DNA of 9,538 bases from Flavobacterium sp. Lineage in GTDB: Bacteria > Bacteroidota > Bacteroidia > Flavobacteriales > Flavobacteriaceae. This document shows positions 1 through 6,487 of the stretch, in pieces. The notes under the pieces were generated by a model. It was not told the DNA's origin. It saw nothing but the letters and a program-made list of their open reading frames with translations, and made no database searches. The translations under genes were made by a program, and so were the position numbers. Position 1 is the stretch's first letter. Each line of letters opens with the position of its first letter. The stretch is taken from assembly GCA_005792865.1 (NCBI GenBank), contig SXQR01000253.1, positions 1 through 9,538 of the forward strand, given 5' to 3'.

Positions 1-273
1 ATCGCTGAACATGCGGGCCTTGAGCAGGCGTTGCATCGAATAATAGATCCCCGCGAACATGGCGTTGCCCACAAAGGCGAAGATCACGGCGTTGGTGTGC
101 AGCGGGCGGAGCCTCCCGAATGAAAGCCACGAGATACCGTCGGTGATGTTGGGGAAGATGAACATCAGCGCGAGCAGGAGCCCTACCGACATCCCGATCA
201 CCCCGAAGGCAATGGTCGCGTAGATGAATTTTTTGACGATCTTGTTGTCGTAGTGAAATTGCTGCATTTCCAT
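1..273 (-). CDS. ccoN: Cytochrome c oxidase cbb3-type, catalytic subunit I (N-terminal part, cut by window edge)
   Basis: Catalytic haem-copper subunit of cbb3 oxidase, a high-affinity terminal oxidase of the inner membrane that reduces O2 to water and pumps protons. Only the first 91 residues are in the window; the rest lies beyond the left edge. The ATG at 273 opens a short soluble start (MEMQQFHYDNKIVKKF), then a first membrane helix at about residues 17-40. The stretch GRLRPLHTNAVIFAF (about 53-67) is characteristic of CcoN, and its His59 is the expected low-spin haem b ligand. A second helix follows. The start lies one base after the ccoS stop codon, so the two are surely co-transcribed. 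In many Bacteroidetes ccoN is fused to ccoO; this cannot be judged here. Family identification is from remembered motifs. Confidence 0.93.
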   Translation of the reverse strand, partial: MEMQQFHYDNKIVKKFIYATIAFGVIGMSVGLLLALMFIFPNITDGISWLSFGRLRPLHTNAVIFAFVGNAMFAGIYYSMQRLLKARMFSD

Positions 274-274
274 T

Positions 275-451
275 TTACAGGTCTTGTTTTGGTTCTTCTT
301 TCGGCTGGGTGAGCTCGTCCTCAAACAGCATTCGTACCGAGGGCGTGTAATCGTCCTCGTATTGTCCGCTGCGCACCGCCCTCACGAAAGCCGTGAGGAA
401 GCAGGCCGCCACGATGATGCTTATCGAAATAAGCAGGTAAATCACGCTCAT
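275..451 (-). CDS. ccoS: cbb3-type cytochrome oxidase assembly protein CcoS
   Basis: Small single-pass inner-membrane protein needed for maturation of cbb3 oxidase, in known systems for cofactor (haem/copper) insertion into CcoN. I place the start at the ATG at 451, giving 58 residues beginning MSVIYLLISISIIVAACFL, the usual CcoS opening. An upstream in-frame TTG at 469 would add six residues but lies inside the predicted -7 promoter box. One membrane helix spans about residues 3-24, followed by the family motif FVRAVRSGQYEDDYTPSVRML and an acidic/charged tail. The gene sits between ccoI and ccoN in the standard order. It is preceded by a promoter and an FNR-like palindrome, so it may start its own transcript together with ccoN. 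Confidence 0.93.
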   Translation of the reverse strand: MSVIYLLISISIIVAACFLTAFVRAVRSGQYEDDYTPSVRMLFEDELTQPKEEPKQDL

Positions 452-466
452 ACCCTGGATTTTTGA

Positions 467-474
467 CAAAATTA
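467..474 (-). promoter_or_regulatory. Predicted -7 promoter box upstream of ccoS
   Basis: On the minus strand this reads TAATTTTG, an exact match to the Bacteroidetes -7 consensus TAnnTTTG, ending 15 bases before the ccoS ATG. No clear -33 TTTG is present. Instead the FNR-like palindrome at 497-510 occupies the position expected of an activator site. The transcript would start near 460-464. This is inferred from sequence only. Confidence 0.55.
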
Positions 475-496
475 AGTTTGCGGCATCCGGTAAATA

Positions 497-510
497 ATGA
501 CATTTATCAT
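497..510. promoter_or_regulatory. FNR-like palindromic operator between ccoI and ccoS
   Basis: The sequence ATGACATTTATCAT is an inverted repeat of the form ATGAC-N4-ATCAT with one mismatch between arms. It has the 5-4-5 geometry of FNR boxes (TTGAT-N4-ATCAA). It overlaps the ccoI stop codon, and its centre is 36.5 bp upstream of the end of the TAATTTTG box, close to the -41.5 position typical of FNR-type activators. It differs at one position from the palindrome at 3004-3017. The regulator encoded at 3056 is the obvious candidate to bind it. Confidence 0.6.
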
Positions 511-2954
511 GCGGCCGCCGGATTTGTGATATTTGTGCTATGCGAGGCGCGTTTGGTGGATTCGGCCGGCGTTTTGCGGTGCCGAAGCGCCCTTGCCTGC
601 CAGTTGCTCATCAGCGTCACGAAAGAGATCACCGTGACCGTGCTGAGCGGCATGATGATGGCGGCCACCAGTGGCAACAGGTTGCCCGTGACCGCGAAAC
701 TCAGCCCGACGACATTGTAAAGGAGCGAGAGCCCGAAGCTGAGGCGGATGGTCAGCATCGCTTTTTTGGACAACGCCAGGAAGGTATCGAGTTTTTCTAA
801 TCGCGATGCGTCGAGGATCGCGTCGCACGCCGGCGAAAAGACATTGACATTCTCGCTCACCGCCACGCCAACGTTGCTTTTGGCGAGCGCCCCGGCATCG
901 TTTAGCCCGTCGCCCACCATCATGACGTTGTGGCCACTGTCGCGCAGTTGCGCGATGCACCGGAGTTTTTCATCGGGCGTGCGGTCAAAGAGCATTTGGG
1001 CATTGGGCGGAAGGAATTTGGCCAATGTGGCGCGCTCGCCTTCATTGTCGCCGGAGAGGATCATCAGCCTGAATTTGCGGCCGAGTTTCAGGAAAAGCCG
1101 TTTCAATCCCGACCGGTACGAATTGCGAAAGACGAACTTGCCGTAATATTTGCCATCGATGCTGACGTGGACGCAGGTCTGCAGATGGTCGCCTGCCCCA
1201 ATCGTGCCCGCGAACGACGCCGAACCGATCGCTACCTCATGGCCCCCGACCACACCACGGATGCCGCGTCCGGTCACTTCCTCGAATTCGGGGACCGGCA
1301 TTACGGTTGAGGCTTCCAGATAATCATATGCCATGCGGCTGAGCGGATGGTTGGACACCCGTAAAAGGCTTTTGATCATCGATATCTCATCGGTTTCAGC
1401 AACGCGGCCCTGCCAGGAAATCTCCGACTTTTTGGCGCTGGTGATCGTCCCGGTCTTGTCAAACACGATCGTATCGATTTTGGCCATCTGTTCAATGACC
1501 TGCGCGTTCTTGAGGTAAAATTTCTCGCGACCGAATATCCGCAGGACATTGCCCAGTGTAAAGGGAGCGGTTAGTGCCAGGGCGCACGGGCAGGCCACGA
1601 TCAGCACGGCCGTGAAAACGTTGAAGGCGGTGTCGATGTCATAAAACATCCAATACCCGAATCCCGCAAAGGCGATGAGCAAAAGCACCGGAGTGAAATA
1701 GTGGCTGATGCGATTGGTGATGGTCTCGAAACTTTCAGATTGCTTGTTGAAAACATCGTTGCCCCACAACTGCGTCAGGTAACTCTGGGACACGGGCTTG
1801 AGCACCTGCATCTCCATGGGCGCCCCAACATGCCGTCCGCCCGCGAAGAGCTTGTCGCCGGAAACCTTTTCCACAGGGATTGACTCTCCCGTGACGAAGC
1901 TGTAATCAATGGAGGCCGTGGCACTGATCAGGATGCCATCTGCCGGAATCAACTCGCGATTGCGCACCAGGAGCCGGTCTCCCTTTGCGATCTCGTGGAC
2001 CGGGACGCTTTCCTCCATGCGGTTCGCATCGATCCGGGTGACCGCAACCGGGAAATATGATTTGTAATCGCGCTCAAAACTCAGGAACCCGTAGGTTTTC
2101 ATCTGGAACATCTTGCCCAGCAGCATGAAAAAGACCAGGCCCGTAAGCGAATCGAAAAAACCCTGCCCGAAGCCCATCACGATATCGGCCGTGCTCCGGA
2201 TAAACATCACGACGATGCCCAGGGCGATGGGGATCTCGATGTTGAGCATGCGCGCCCTGATCGACCGCCAGGCCGCGACATAATAGATGTTTGCCGAGTA
2301 CAGGAAACTTGGCAACGCGAGCGCGAAGGTCAGCCACCTGAAGAATCCCTTGTATTGTTCCAGCCAGAATTCGCCCACCTCGAAATATTCGGGGAAGGAG
2401 AGGAGCATGATGTTCCCAAAGCTGAAGAACGCCACCGCGAGGCGGAAGGTCAGCGAATTATCGGATTTGACTTTTGTCGCGCCATAATCCTCAAGGCTGA
2501 TATAGGGTTCGTAACCGATGGAGGCCAGCAAGGCGACAATTTCCTGCAGGGACACCCTGGACTTGTCAAAATCGATCCTGACGCGTTTGGCCGGAAAGTT
2601 GACCTGCGACGCCACGATGCCCGGTTGAAGCCGCGTTAGGTTTTCAAGTATCCAGATGCACGAACTGCAATGGATATGCGGAATATTGAGCGTTGCGATG
2701 CAGGTATCGCCCTGTTCAAAATCAAGGAGCTTTTGGGCGATCTCGGGGTTGTTGAGAAATCCGTAACGGTTGCCGTCGGCATTGGGCGTAGCCCCTGGAT
2801 TGCGCTCCAGGTCATAGTACTTGGTCAGGCCGTTGGCCGAAAATAGCTCATAGACCGTCCGGCAGCCCGCACAGCAAAAAGACCTATGGTCAAATCTTAT
2901 CTCGTCCTGCGCCGCATACTCCAATCCGCAGTGAAAACAGGCCCTCGCATCCAT
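507..2954 (-). CDS. ccoI: Copper-transporting P1B-type ATPase for cbb3 oxidase assembly (CcoI/FixI)
   Basis: Inner-membrane Cu(+) export ATPase that supplies copper for the binuclear centre of CcoN. The 815-residue product starts at the ATG at 2954, preceded by GAGGAG, rather than at an upstream GTG. An N-terminal cysteine cluster (Cys6, Cys9, Cys27, Cys28, Cys31) is typical of CcoI and likely binds metal. A heavy-metal-associated domain with HCSSC (Cys96, Cys99) follows. Other marks are the actuator motif TGES (355-358), the intramembrane CPC (455-457), the phosphorylation site DKTGT (Asp499), the HP dipeptide (536-537) and the hinge GDGLND (681-686). The last helices carry YN (746-747) and MPLST (768-772), near the Cu(+) ATPase MxxSS motif. 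Length and domain order are normal. It is divergent from the Crp/Fnr gene and shares an operator region with it. Confidence 0.96.
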   Translation of the reverse strand: MDARACFHCGLEYAAQDEIRFDHRSFCCAGCRTVYELFSANGLTKYYDLERNPGATPNADGNRYGFLNNPEIAQKLLDFEQGDTCIATLNIPHIHCSSCIWILENLTRLQPGIVASQVNFPAKRVRIDFDKSRVSLQEIVALLASIGYEPYISLEDYGATKVKSDNSLTFRLAVAFFSFGNIMLLSFPEYFEVGEFWLEQYKGFFRWLTFALALPSFLYSANIYYVAAWRSIRARMLNIEIPIALGIVVMFIRSTADIVMGFGQGFFDSLTGLVFFMLLGKMFQMKTYGFLSFERDYKSYFPVAVTRIDANRMEESVPVHEIAKGDRLLVRNRELIPADGILISATASIDYSFVTGESIPVEKVSGDKLFAGGRHVGAPMEMQVLKPVSQSYLTQLWGNDVFNKQSESFETITNRISHYFTPVLLLIAFAGFGYWMFYDIDTAFNVFTAVLIVACPCALALTAPFTLGNVLRIFGREKFYLKNAQVIEQMAKIDTIVFDKTGTITSAKKSEISWQGRVAETDEISMIKSLLRVSNHPLSRMAYDYLEASTVMPVPEFEEVTGRGIRGVVGGHEVAIGSASFAGTIGAGDHLQTCVHVSIDGKYYGKFVFRNSYRSGLKRLFLKLGRKFRLMILSGDNEGERATLAKFLPPNAQMLFDRTPDEKLRCIAQLRDSGHNVMMVGDGLNDAGALAKSNVGVAVSENVNVFSPACDAILDASRLEKLDTFLALSKKAMLTIRLSFGLSLLYNVVGLSFAVTGNLLPLVAAIIMPLSTVTVISFVTLMSNWQARALRHRKTPAESTKRASHSTNITNPAAA

Positions 2955-2973
2955 AACTCCTCTTTTACGACGG

Positions 2974-2981
2974 CAAAGTTC
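2974..2981 (-). promoter_or_regulatory. Predicted -7 promoter box of ccoI
   Basis: On the minus strand this reads GAACTTTG, matching TAnnTTTG at all but the first position. It lies 19 bases before the ccoI ATG. Its end is exactly 36.5 bp from the centre of the palindrome at 3004-3017, the same distance as in the ccoS promoter, which supports it despite the mismatch. Confidence 0.5.
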
Positions 2982-3003
2982 CACAGGTACAGTCAGTTAA
3001 AAA

Positions 3004-3017
3004 ATGACATTTGTCAT
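3004..3017. promoter_or_regulatory. Perfect FNR-like palindrome in the ccoI/regulator divergent region
   Basis: ATGACATTTGTCAT is a perfect inverted repeat (ATGAC-N4-GTCAT) with FNR-box geometry. Toward ccoI it would lie near -41, an activating position. Toward the Crp/Fnr gene its centre is only 24.5 bp from the end of the -7 box, overlapping the -33 region, which would predict repression of the regulator's own gene. The function is inferred from position and from the neighbouring regulator. Confidence 0.65.
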
Positions 3018-3027
3018 GGAATTGGTT

Positions 3028-3035
3028 TAATTTTG
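3028..3035 (+). promoter_or_regulatory. Predicted -7 promoter box of the Crp/Fnr regulator
   Basis: TAATTTTG is an exact match to TAnnTTTG, ending 20 bases before the ATG at 3056. The expected -33 zone coincides with the right arm of the 14-bp palindrome. Confidence 0.5.
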
Positions 3036-3055
3036 CAGCCGATTCCAATTTGGGT

Positions 3056-3742
3056 ATGAGTAAATGTGAACAATGCATCGTGCGTGAATTCAGTTCCCTG
3101 AAGGCGCTCGGCAAGGACGAACTGATCAGGCTGGCGACCTGCAAGACCGCGATAACCATCAGGAAAGGGGACGCGATCTTCCAGGAGGGCGAGCACGTCA
3201 AGGGCGTTTTTTGCGTCAAGGACGGCGTTTGCAAGATGACCAAGCTCAGCGCAAACGGGAAGGACCAGATTGTCAAGCTCGTCAAGAAAGGGGAGTTGCT
3301 CGGCCAGCGCTCGATGATCAGCGACGAACCCGCGAACCTCACCGCCGTTGCCCTCGAGGACATGCAGGTTTGCTTTATCCCCAAGAGCGAGATCCTGGGT
3401 TTCTTCAATACCAACAATAAATTTTCGATGAACGTGATGCGCACCATCTGCGGCGACCTTAAGGATGCCGACGACCTGATGGTGGGCATGGCGCAAAAGA
3501 CCGTGCGGGAAAGGCTTGCCTCGACATTGCTGTACCTGGAGGAAAATTTTGGGAGCAATCCCGATGGTTCGCTCAGGTTGCAACTCTCGCGGGAGGAGAT
3601 CGCGAGCATCATCGGCACGGCCACCGAAAGCTGCATCCGCCTGATGAGCGAGATGAACAAACAGGGGCTCATCGCGCTCGCCGGAAAGAAAATCACGCTC
3701 ACCGACAAGCCCGGGCTGCGTCGCGCGCAGGGCGAAAATTAG
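3056..3742 (+). CDS. Crp/Fnr family transcriptional regulator, probable controller of cbb3 oxidase genes
   Basis: A 228-residue cytoplasmic DNA-binding protein of usual family length. The ATG at 3056 gives MSKCEQC; a TTG 45 bases upstream is in frame but falls in the operator. A cyclic-nucleotide-binding-like beta-roll (about 20-125) includes KGDAIFQEGE and GELLGQRSMI. A dimerisation helix (about 127-165) follows, then a winged helix-turn-helix with LSREEIASIIGTATESCIRL (177-196). Glu191 and Arg195 correspond to FNR's DNA-contacting Glu209 and Arg213, while FNR's Ser212 is replaced by Ile194. Cys4 and Cys7 form a CxxC at the extreme N-terminus, with more cysteines at 29, 53, 59, 106 and 132. 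An Fe-S or redox-sensing role is possible but not shown. Its position divergent from ccoI and its operator suggest oxygen-dependent control of the cco genes. Confidence 0.9.
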   Translation: MSKCEQCIVREFSSLKALGKDELIRLATCKTAITIRKGDAIFQEGEHVKGVFCVKDGVCKMTKLSANGKDQIVKLVKKGELLGQRSMISDEPANLTAVALEDMQVCFIPKSEILGFFNTNNKFSMNVMRTICGDLKDADDLMVGMAQKTVRERLASTLLYLEENFGSNPDGSLRLQLSREEIASIIGTATESCIRLMSEMNKQGLIALAGKKITLTDKPGLRRAQGEN

Positions 3743-3791
3743 CAACCATATATTTTTTTACGTTCGCATGTCGGGCGTTTGAAATAATCCT

Positions 3792-3799
3792 TAACTTTG
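3792..3799 (+). promoter_or_regulatory. Predicted -7 promoter box of the membrane protein/winged-helix operon
   Basis: TAACTTTG exactly matches TAnnTTTG and lies 18 bases before the ATG at 3818. No convincing -33 TTTG at the usual 17-23 bp spacing is visible. It implies that the operon is transcribed separately from the upstream regulator, in the 75-base gap. Confidence 0.45.
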
Positions 3800-3817
3800 A
3801 ACCGCAAAGTACATTGT

Positions 3818-4435
3818 ATGAAATCGGAACAGGAATATTACAACGACCTGACGCAGATCAGGACCATGATGGAACGCTCCACCAAGTTCCTGTCGCTCGC
3901 GGGCTGGTCCGGTATCATGGTAGGCGTCCTTGGGCTCGCGGCGGCGGCGCTTGCCATCTGGAAGACTGGCGAGAGTGGAAGCGCCGCACAATTATCCGCC
4001 AACCTTTCGAGTCCGGGCGTGCAAATGCTAATTGGCGGCGCGTTGCTTACGCTGGTCATCGCGGTCACCATCGTGGCGTGGTTTTCCTGGAAAAAATCGG
4101 CCCGGCTCGGGCAACCTGTCTGGAATGCGGCCGCGCGCAGGCTCGTGGTGAACATGGCAATTCCACTGGCAACGGGCGGCATCCTGGCATTCATCCTGGC
4201 GTTGCAGGGCATAGCGGGGCTTATTCCTGCCGTGACATTGCTGTTCTATGGTGCGGCCATGCTCAACGCCGGAAATTTCACTTTCGGGGAAGTCCGGTAT
4301 TTGGGCATGATCGAAATGGCGCTGGGGTTGCTTGCGGCCTGGATTACCACGTACAGCCTGGTCATCTGGGCATTTGGATTTGGCGTGATGCACATTGTTT
4401 ACGGGATTTACCTGCACCAGAGATACGAAAAGTGA
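3818..4435 (+). CDS. Six-helix integral membrane protein of unknown function, paired with a winged-helix regulator
   Basis: I do not recognise a named family. The 205-residue product starts at the ATG at 3818; an in-frame TTG seven codons earlier lies inside the promoter box. A charged N-terminal amphipathic segment (about 1-26, MKSEQEYYNDLTQIRTMMER) would be cytoplasmic. Six hydrophobic segments follow at about 27-48, 70-91, 109-130, 133-151, 161-180 and 182-200, with glycine- and alanine-rich helices and a short tail QRYEK. No enzymatic motif is visible. Its stop overlaps the start of the winged-helix gene by 4 bp, so the two are translationally coupled. The arrangement suggests a membrane protein whose level or state is linked to that regulator, but this is inference. 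Confidence 0.85.
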   Translation: MKSEQEYYNDLTQIRTMMERSTKFLSLAGWSGIMVGVLGLAAAALAIWKTGESGSAAQLSANLSSPGVQMLIGGALLTLVIAVTIVAWFSWKKSARLGQPVWNAAARRLVVNMAIPLATGGILAFILALQGIAGLIPAVTLLFYGAAMLNAGNFTFGEVRYLGMIEMALGLLAAWITTYSLVIWAFGFGVMHIVYGIYLHQRYEK

Positions 4436-4731
4436 AAAAGATCATACAGGGGCTTCAAAAGGCTTTTGAGAGCCGTGTCCGGCTGGGGATCATGTCGGTG
4501 CTGGCGGTCAACGAGGCGATGGACTTTAATTCCTTGAAGGAATTCCTCGACGTGACCGACGGCAATCTCGCGAGCCATTTGAAGGCCCTTGAAAAGGAAG
4601 AATTTGTTGAAATGCGCAAATCGTTCATCGGGCGCAAGCCGAATACGAGCTTCAGCATAACCGCAACCGGGCGGCAGGCTTTCGAAGGGCATTTATCGGC
4701 ACTCGAAAAGTTGATCAGGTCGCAGCGGTAA
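4432..4731 (+). CDS. Small winged-helix transcriptional regulator (HTH_34-like, MarR/ArsR-related)
   Basis: A 99-residue DNA-binding protein consisting of a single winged-helix domain. The start is GTG at 4432, in GTGA overlapping the upstream stop. The next in-frame ATG (residue 21) would remove the first helix. Helix-turn-helix residues lie at about 33-56, with GNLASHLKALEKEEFVE forming the recognition helix and its continuation. The wing covers about 60-78 (MRKSFIGRKPNTSFSIT), and a C-terminal helix likely aids dimerisation. This matches the short winged-helix proteins (Pfam HTH_34 type) that Bacteroidetes often encode next to a multi-pass membrane protein. No ligand-binding domain is present. 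It may autoregulate the pair; no clear operator palindrome was seen upstream. Confidence 0.85.
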   Translation: MKKIIQGLQKAFESRVRLGIMSVLAVNEAMDFNSLKEFLDVTDGNLASHLKALEKEEFVEMRKSFIGRKPNTSFSITATGRQAFEGHLSALEKLIRSQR

Positions 4732-4935
4732 TTTTTTTTGAATATCAACTTTGAAATTGAAAGTACTTTTAGATCATAGAAGATAAGGGGCGCAGGAGCA
4801 CGGGGTCACAGAAGTTTATCGAGAATGTTTGATCTTTAATGGGTCCATTTGAAAACTACTGCCGCCCGCTCTGTACTGTTCGGCTGCGCGTCGGGTCGAA
4901 ATTTGACAATATCATTAATATTTAAACTAATTATT
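4732..4935. other. Intergenic region with a repeat-like motif and AT-rich leader
   Basis: This 204-base gap holds no gene. It begins with a T-run lacking a convincing hairpin, then CAACTTTG (4746-4753), a one-mismatch -7 box. At 4879-4905 is TTCGGCTGCGCGTCGGGTCG followed by AAATTTG, resembling part of the structured element at 6636-6663. An AT-rich leader (4901-4935) with TTTG at 4902-4905 and a weak -7-like TAATATTT at 4916-4923 precedes the next start codon, so a promoter for the following operon probably lies there. Confidence 0.4.
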
Positions 4936-5265
4936 ATGACTACTCAAAATGTTTCAGAAATCCATTCGGCTTCCATGACCAAGAGAATGGTTCAGGGCGC
5001 GGTCCCTGCGGTGATCCTGATGGCCATTTTCATCAGCGGTGTTGACAACCCCGATCCCGCCTGGGGAACCTATTGGTGGATCCGGCCCATATTGGTTATG
5101 GCCTTTGCCGGCGCGATGGGCGGCGTGTGCTATTATTTTATGGATCATTTCAGGATATTGGGCGGTTGGCAAAAGGTAGCCGCGAACATCGTCAGCGTGA
5201 TCGTTTATGTAATCGGCCTCTGGATGGGCAGTGTCCTCGGGTTGGTTGGAACACTTTGGAACTGA
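4936..5265 (+). CDS. Small three-helix membrane protein of unknown function
   Basis: The 109-residue product begins at the ATG at 4936 after an A/T-rich leader typical of Bacteroidetes translation starts. An in-frame TTG at 4849 is rejected because the extra residues fall in intergenic DNA. A polar N-terminus (1-17) is followed by hydrophobic segments at about 19-36, 50-68 and 81-104, and the protein ends GLVGTLWN. The region PAWGTYWWIRPILVM and the GTLWN end look conserved in short Bacteroidetes proteins that I recall, without certainty, being mislabelled as potassium transporter KefB; at this length it cannot be a full Kef antiporter. Its stop overlaps the next start (TGATG), so it belongs to an operon with the two following genes. 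Confidence 0.8.
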   Translation: MTTQNVSEIHSASMTKRMVQGAVPAVILMAIFISGVDNPDPAWGTYWWIRPILVMAFAGAMGGVCYYFMDHFRILGGWQKVAANIVSVIVYVIGLWMGSVLGLVGTLWN

Positions 5266-5534
5266 TGGGGCGCGTCATGACGCCGGGAACGGTGGCGAGC
5301 TATGCGTTCGGGTTGGTCCTTGTGGCAATCGGAATAGGAAATCTCCTCTATGTGCATCCGGTTCCCGGGATCGCTTTCCTGATTTTCGCGATGGTTTATT
5401 TTCCGCCCGTTTCGCCCTGGCTGGAAAGCACTTTGGGCACTCGCACCGCCTCGATCGCGAAATTTATTTTTGGCTTTGTCCTGATCTGGTTCACGCTTGG
5501 AATCAGCGACCTGGGCGAAATCATGGGATTCTAA
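5265..5534 (+). CDS. Small three-helix membrane protein of unknown function
   Basis: An 89-residue hydrophobic protein with its ATG at 5265, sharing one base with the preceding stop (TGATG). Hydrophobic segments lie at about 11-28, 33-46 and 62-84. A conserved-looking turn VYFPPVSPWLE sits at 44-54 and a charged end SDLGEIMGF at 81-89. No family is recognised. It lies 5 bases before the DUF2236-like gene, so the three genes (4936-6301) are probably one transcript. A role as membrane partner of a neighbouring product is possible but unsupported by any motif. Confidence 0.75.
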   Translation: MGRVMTPGTVASYAFGLVLVAIGIGNLLYVHPVPGIAFLIFAMVYFPPVSPWLESTLGTRTASIAKFIFGFVLIWFTLGISDLGEIMGF

Positions 5535-5539
5535 AAATC

Positions 5540-6301
5540 ATGGAAACCGAATATTTTGTAAAGGAAGGTTCAATAGTCCGTGAAATATGGGGAAGTGGCG
5601 ATACCATTTTGTTCATATTTGCCGGGGCTGCCGCCGAATTTGCGCTCAACAAGGCCGTGGACTGGCTGTACTTCACCGGAAGGCTGCCGGCCGATCCGCT
5701 CGGCAGGTTGTTCTCGACCGTCGGGTATGCGCGTACCATCGTTTTTGCCGACCAGGCCACCGCGCTCCGGGCCATCGATTCGATTGCATCGATCCATTCG
5801 GCGGTAGAAACAAAACGCGGCGCCAGCATTCCCGATTGGGCCTACCGCGACGTGCTGTTCATGCTGGTGGGATATTCCATATCGGCTTTCGAATTATTGC
5901 ACCGCAAGTTGTCGGCGGCCGAAAAACAGGAGGCTTTTGATGTATTTCTTCGCATTGGCACGCGGATGGGCATTCCCGGTCTTCCTACAACCTTTACAGA
6001 ATATGAGACCATGCGGGAATCGCACCTGCAGGAAAACCTGCACCGCAGCGAATTTACCAAGGACCTTTTCAAGCAGTACAAAAAACACCTGGGCGCCGTG
6101 CGCTTTACCATCATGGTGGAATCGCAAAAACTGGTGGTTCCGAAGGTTGTGGCGAAATTGCTTCGGCACCGGCGCGGATCCGTGTTTCCCGTGGTAATAT
6201 CGGCCTACAAATTCAGCCGGAACATAAAAGCCGACAGGATCTTGAAAAGTTTGATTCTGCCGGCCAGGTATAAGAAGGAGATCCTGGCGCTGGACCGGTA
6301 A
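5540..6301 (+). CDS. DUF2236 / MpaB-like putative oxygenase
   Basis: A 253-residue protein, start ATG at 5540, resembling the DUF2236 family (PF09995), which includes the fungal oxygenase MpaB and bacterial rubber oxygenase Lcp, a haem b enzyme. Visible family features in order are REIWGSGDTILFIFAGAAAE (14-33), PLGRLFSTVGYARTIVFA (53-70), a helix with SIASIHSAVE (81-90) holding the conserved His86, PDWAYRDVLFMLVGYSISAFE (98-118), LSAAEKQEAFDVFLRIG (124-140) and the GIPGLPTTFTEY segment (144-155). The usual HP pair near the first conserved helix is absent; AGAAAEFALNKAV takes its place. Haem binding and oxygenase activity are therefore uncertain. There is no signal peptide, and the first hydrophobic stretch (about 22-36) may only be a buried helix. 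It is third in a compact operon after two small membrane proteins. Confidence 0.75.
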   Translation: METEYFVKEGSIVREIWGSGDTILFIFAGAAAEFALNKAVDWLYFTGRLPADPLGRLFSTVGYARTIVFADQATALRAIDSIASIHSAVETKRGASIPDWAYRDVLFMLVGYSISAFELLHRKLSAAEKQEAFDVFLRIGTRMGIPGLPTTFTEYETMRESHLQENLHRSEFTKDLFKQYKKHLGAVRFTIMVESQKLVVPKVVAKLLRHRRGSVFPVVISAYKFSRNIKADRILKSLILPARYKKEILALDR

Positions 6302-6487
6302 TCAGCGACCGCGATAAGTCAAGAGATGGTACAGAGCGTATCCTTGGGCAAACAATCCCAGTGCGGGCAAGGCCTCATCGAGCGAGGTGATCCATTCCTG
6401 CAGCCTGAAAATGAAGCCCAGCAGGACAATAACGGTGCCCGCCACGAAGTAGTATTTGAATTTGTCCATGAATAAAATATTGAGCAT
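6302..6487 (-). CDS. Small two-helix membrane protein of unknown function
   Basis: A 61-residue product with the ATG at 6487; a second ATG at 6469 (MDKFKYYFVAG) would give 55 residues and is equally plausible. Two hydrophobic segments lie at about 11-28 (YYFVAGTVIVLLGFIFRLQEW) and 39-56 (ALPALGLFAQGYALYHLL), separated by a short acidic loop. The layout and the FRLQEW turn recall the N-terminal two-helix segment of GldL-type gliding proteins, but the similarity is weak. It converges on the DUF2236-like gene with adjacent stop codons. A possible -7 box CATATTTG (6523-6530, minus strand) lies 35 bases upstream. No function is assigned. Confidence 0.6.
   Translation of the reverse strand: MLNILFMDKFKYYFVAGTVIVLLGFIFRLQEWITSLDEALPALGLFAQGYALYHLLTYRGR

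Noticed and set aside
2965..3745. Long minus-strand open frames opposite the Crp/Fnr gene
   Set aside because: They are shadows of a clear regulator gene on the plus strand and show no family resemblance.
4903..4915. FNR-like site TTGAC...ATCAT upstream of the small membrane protein operon
   Set aside because: The half-sites are separated by 3 bases instead of the 4 seen in the two strong palindromes, so the helical phase is wrong; probably chance in AT-rich DNA.
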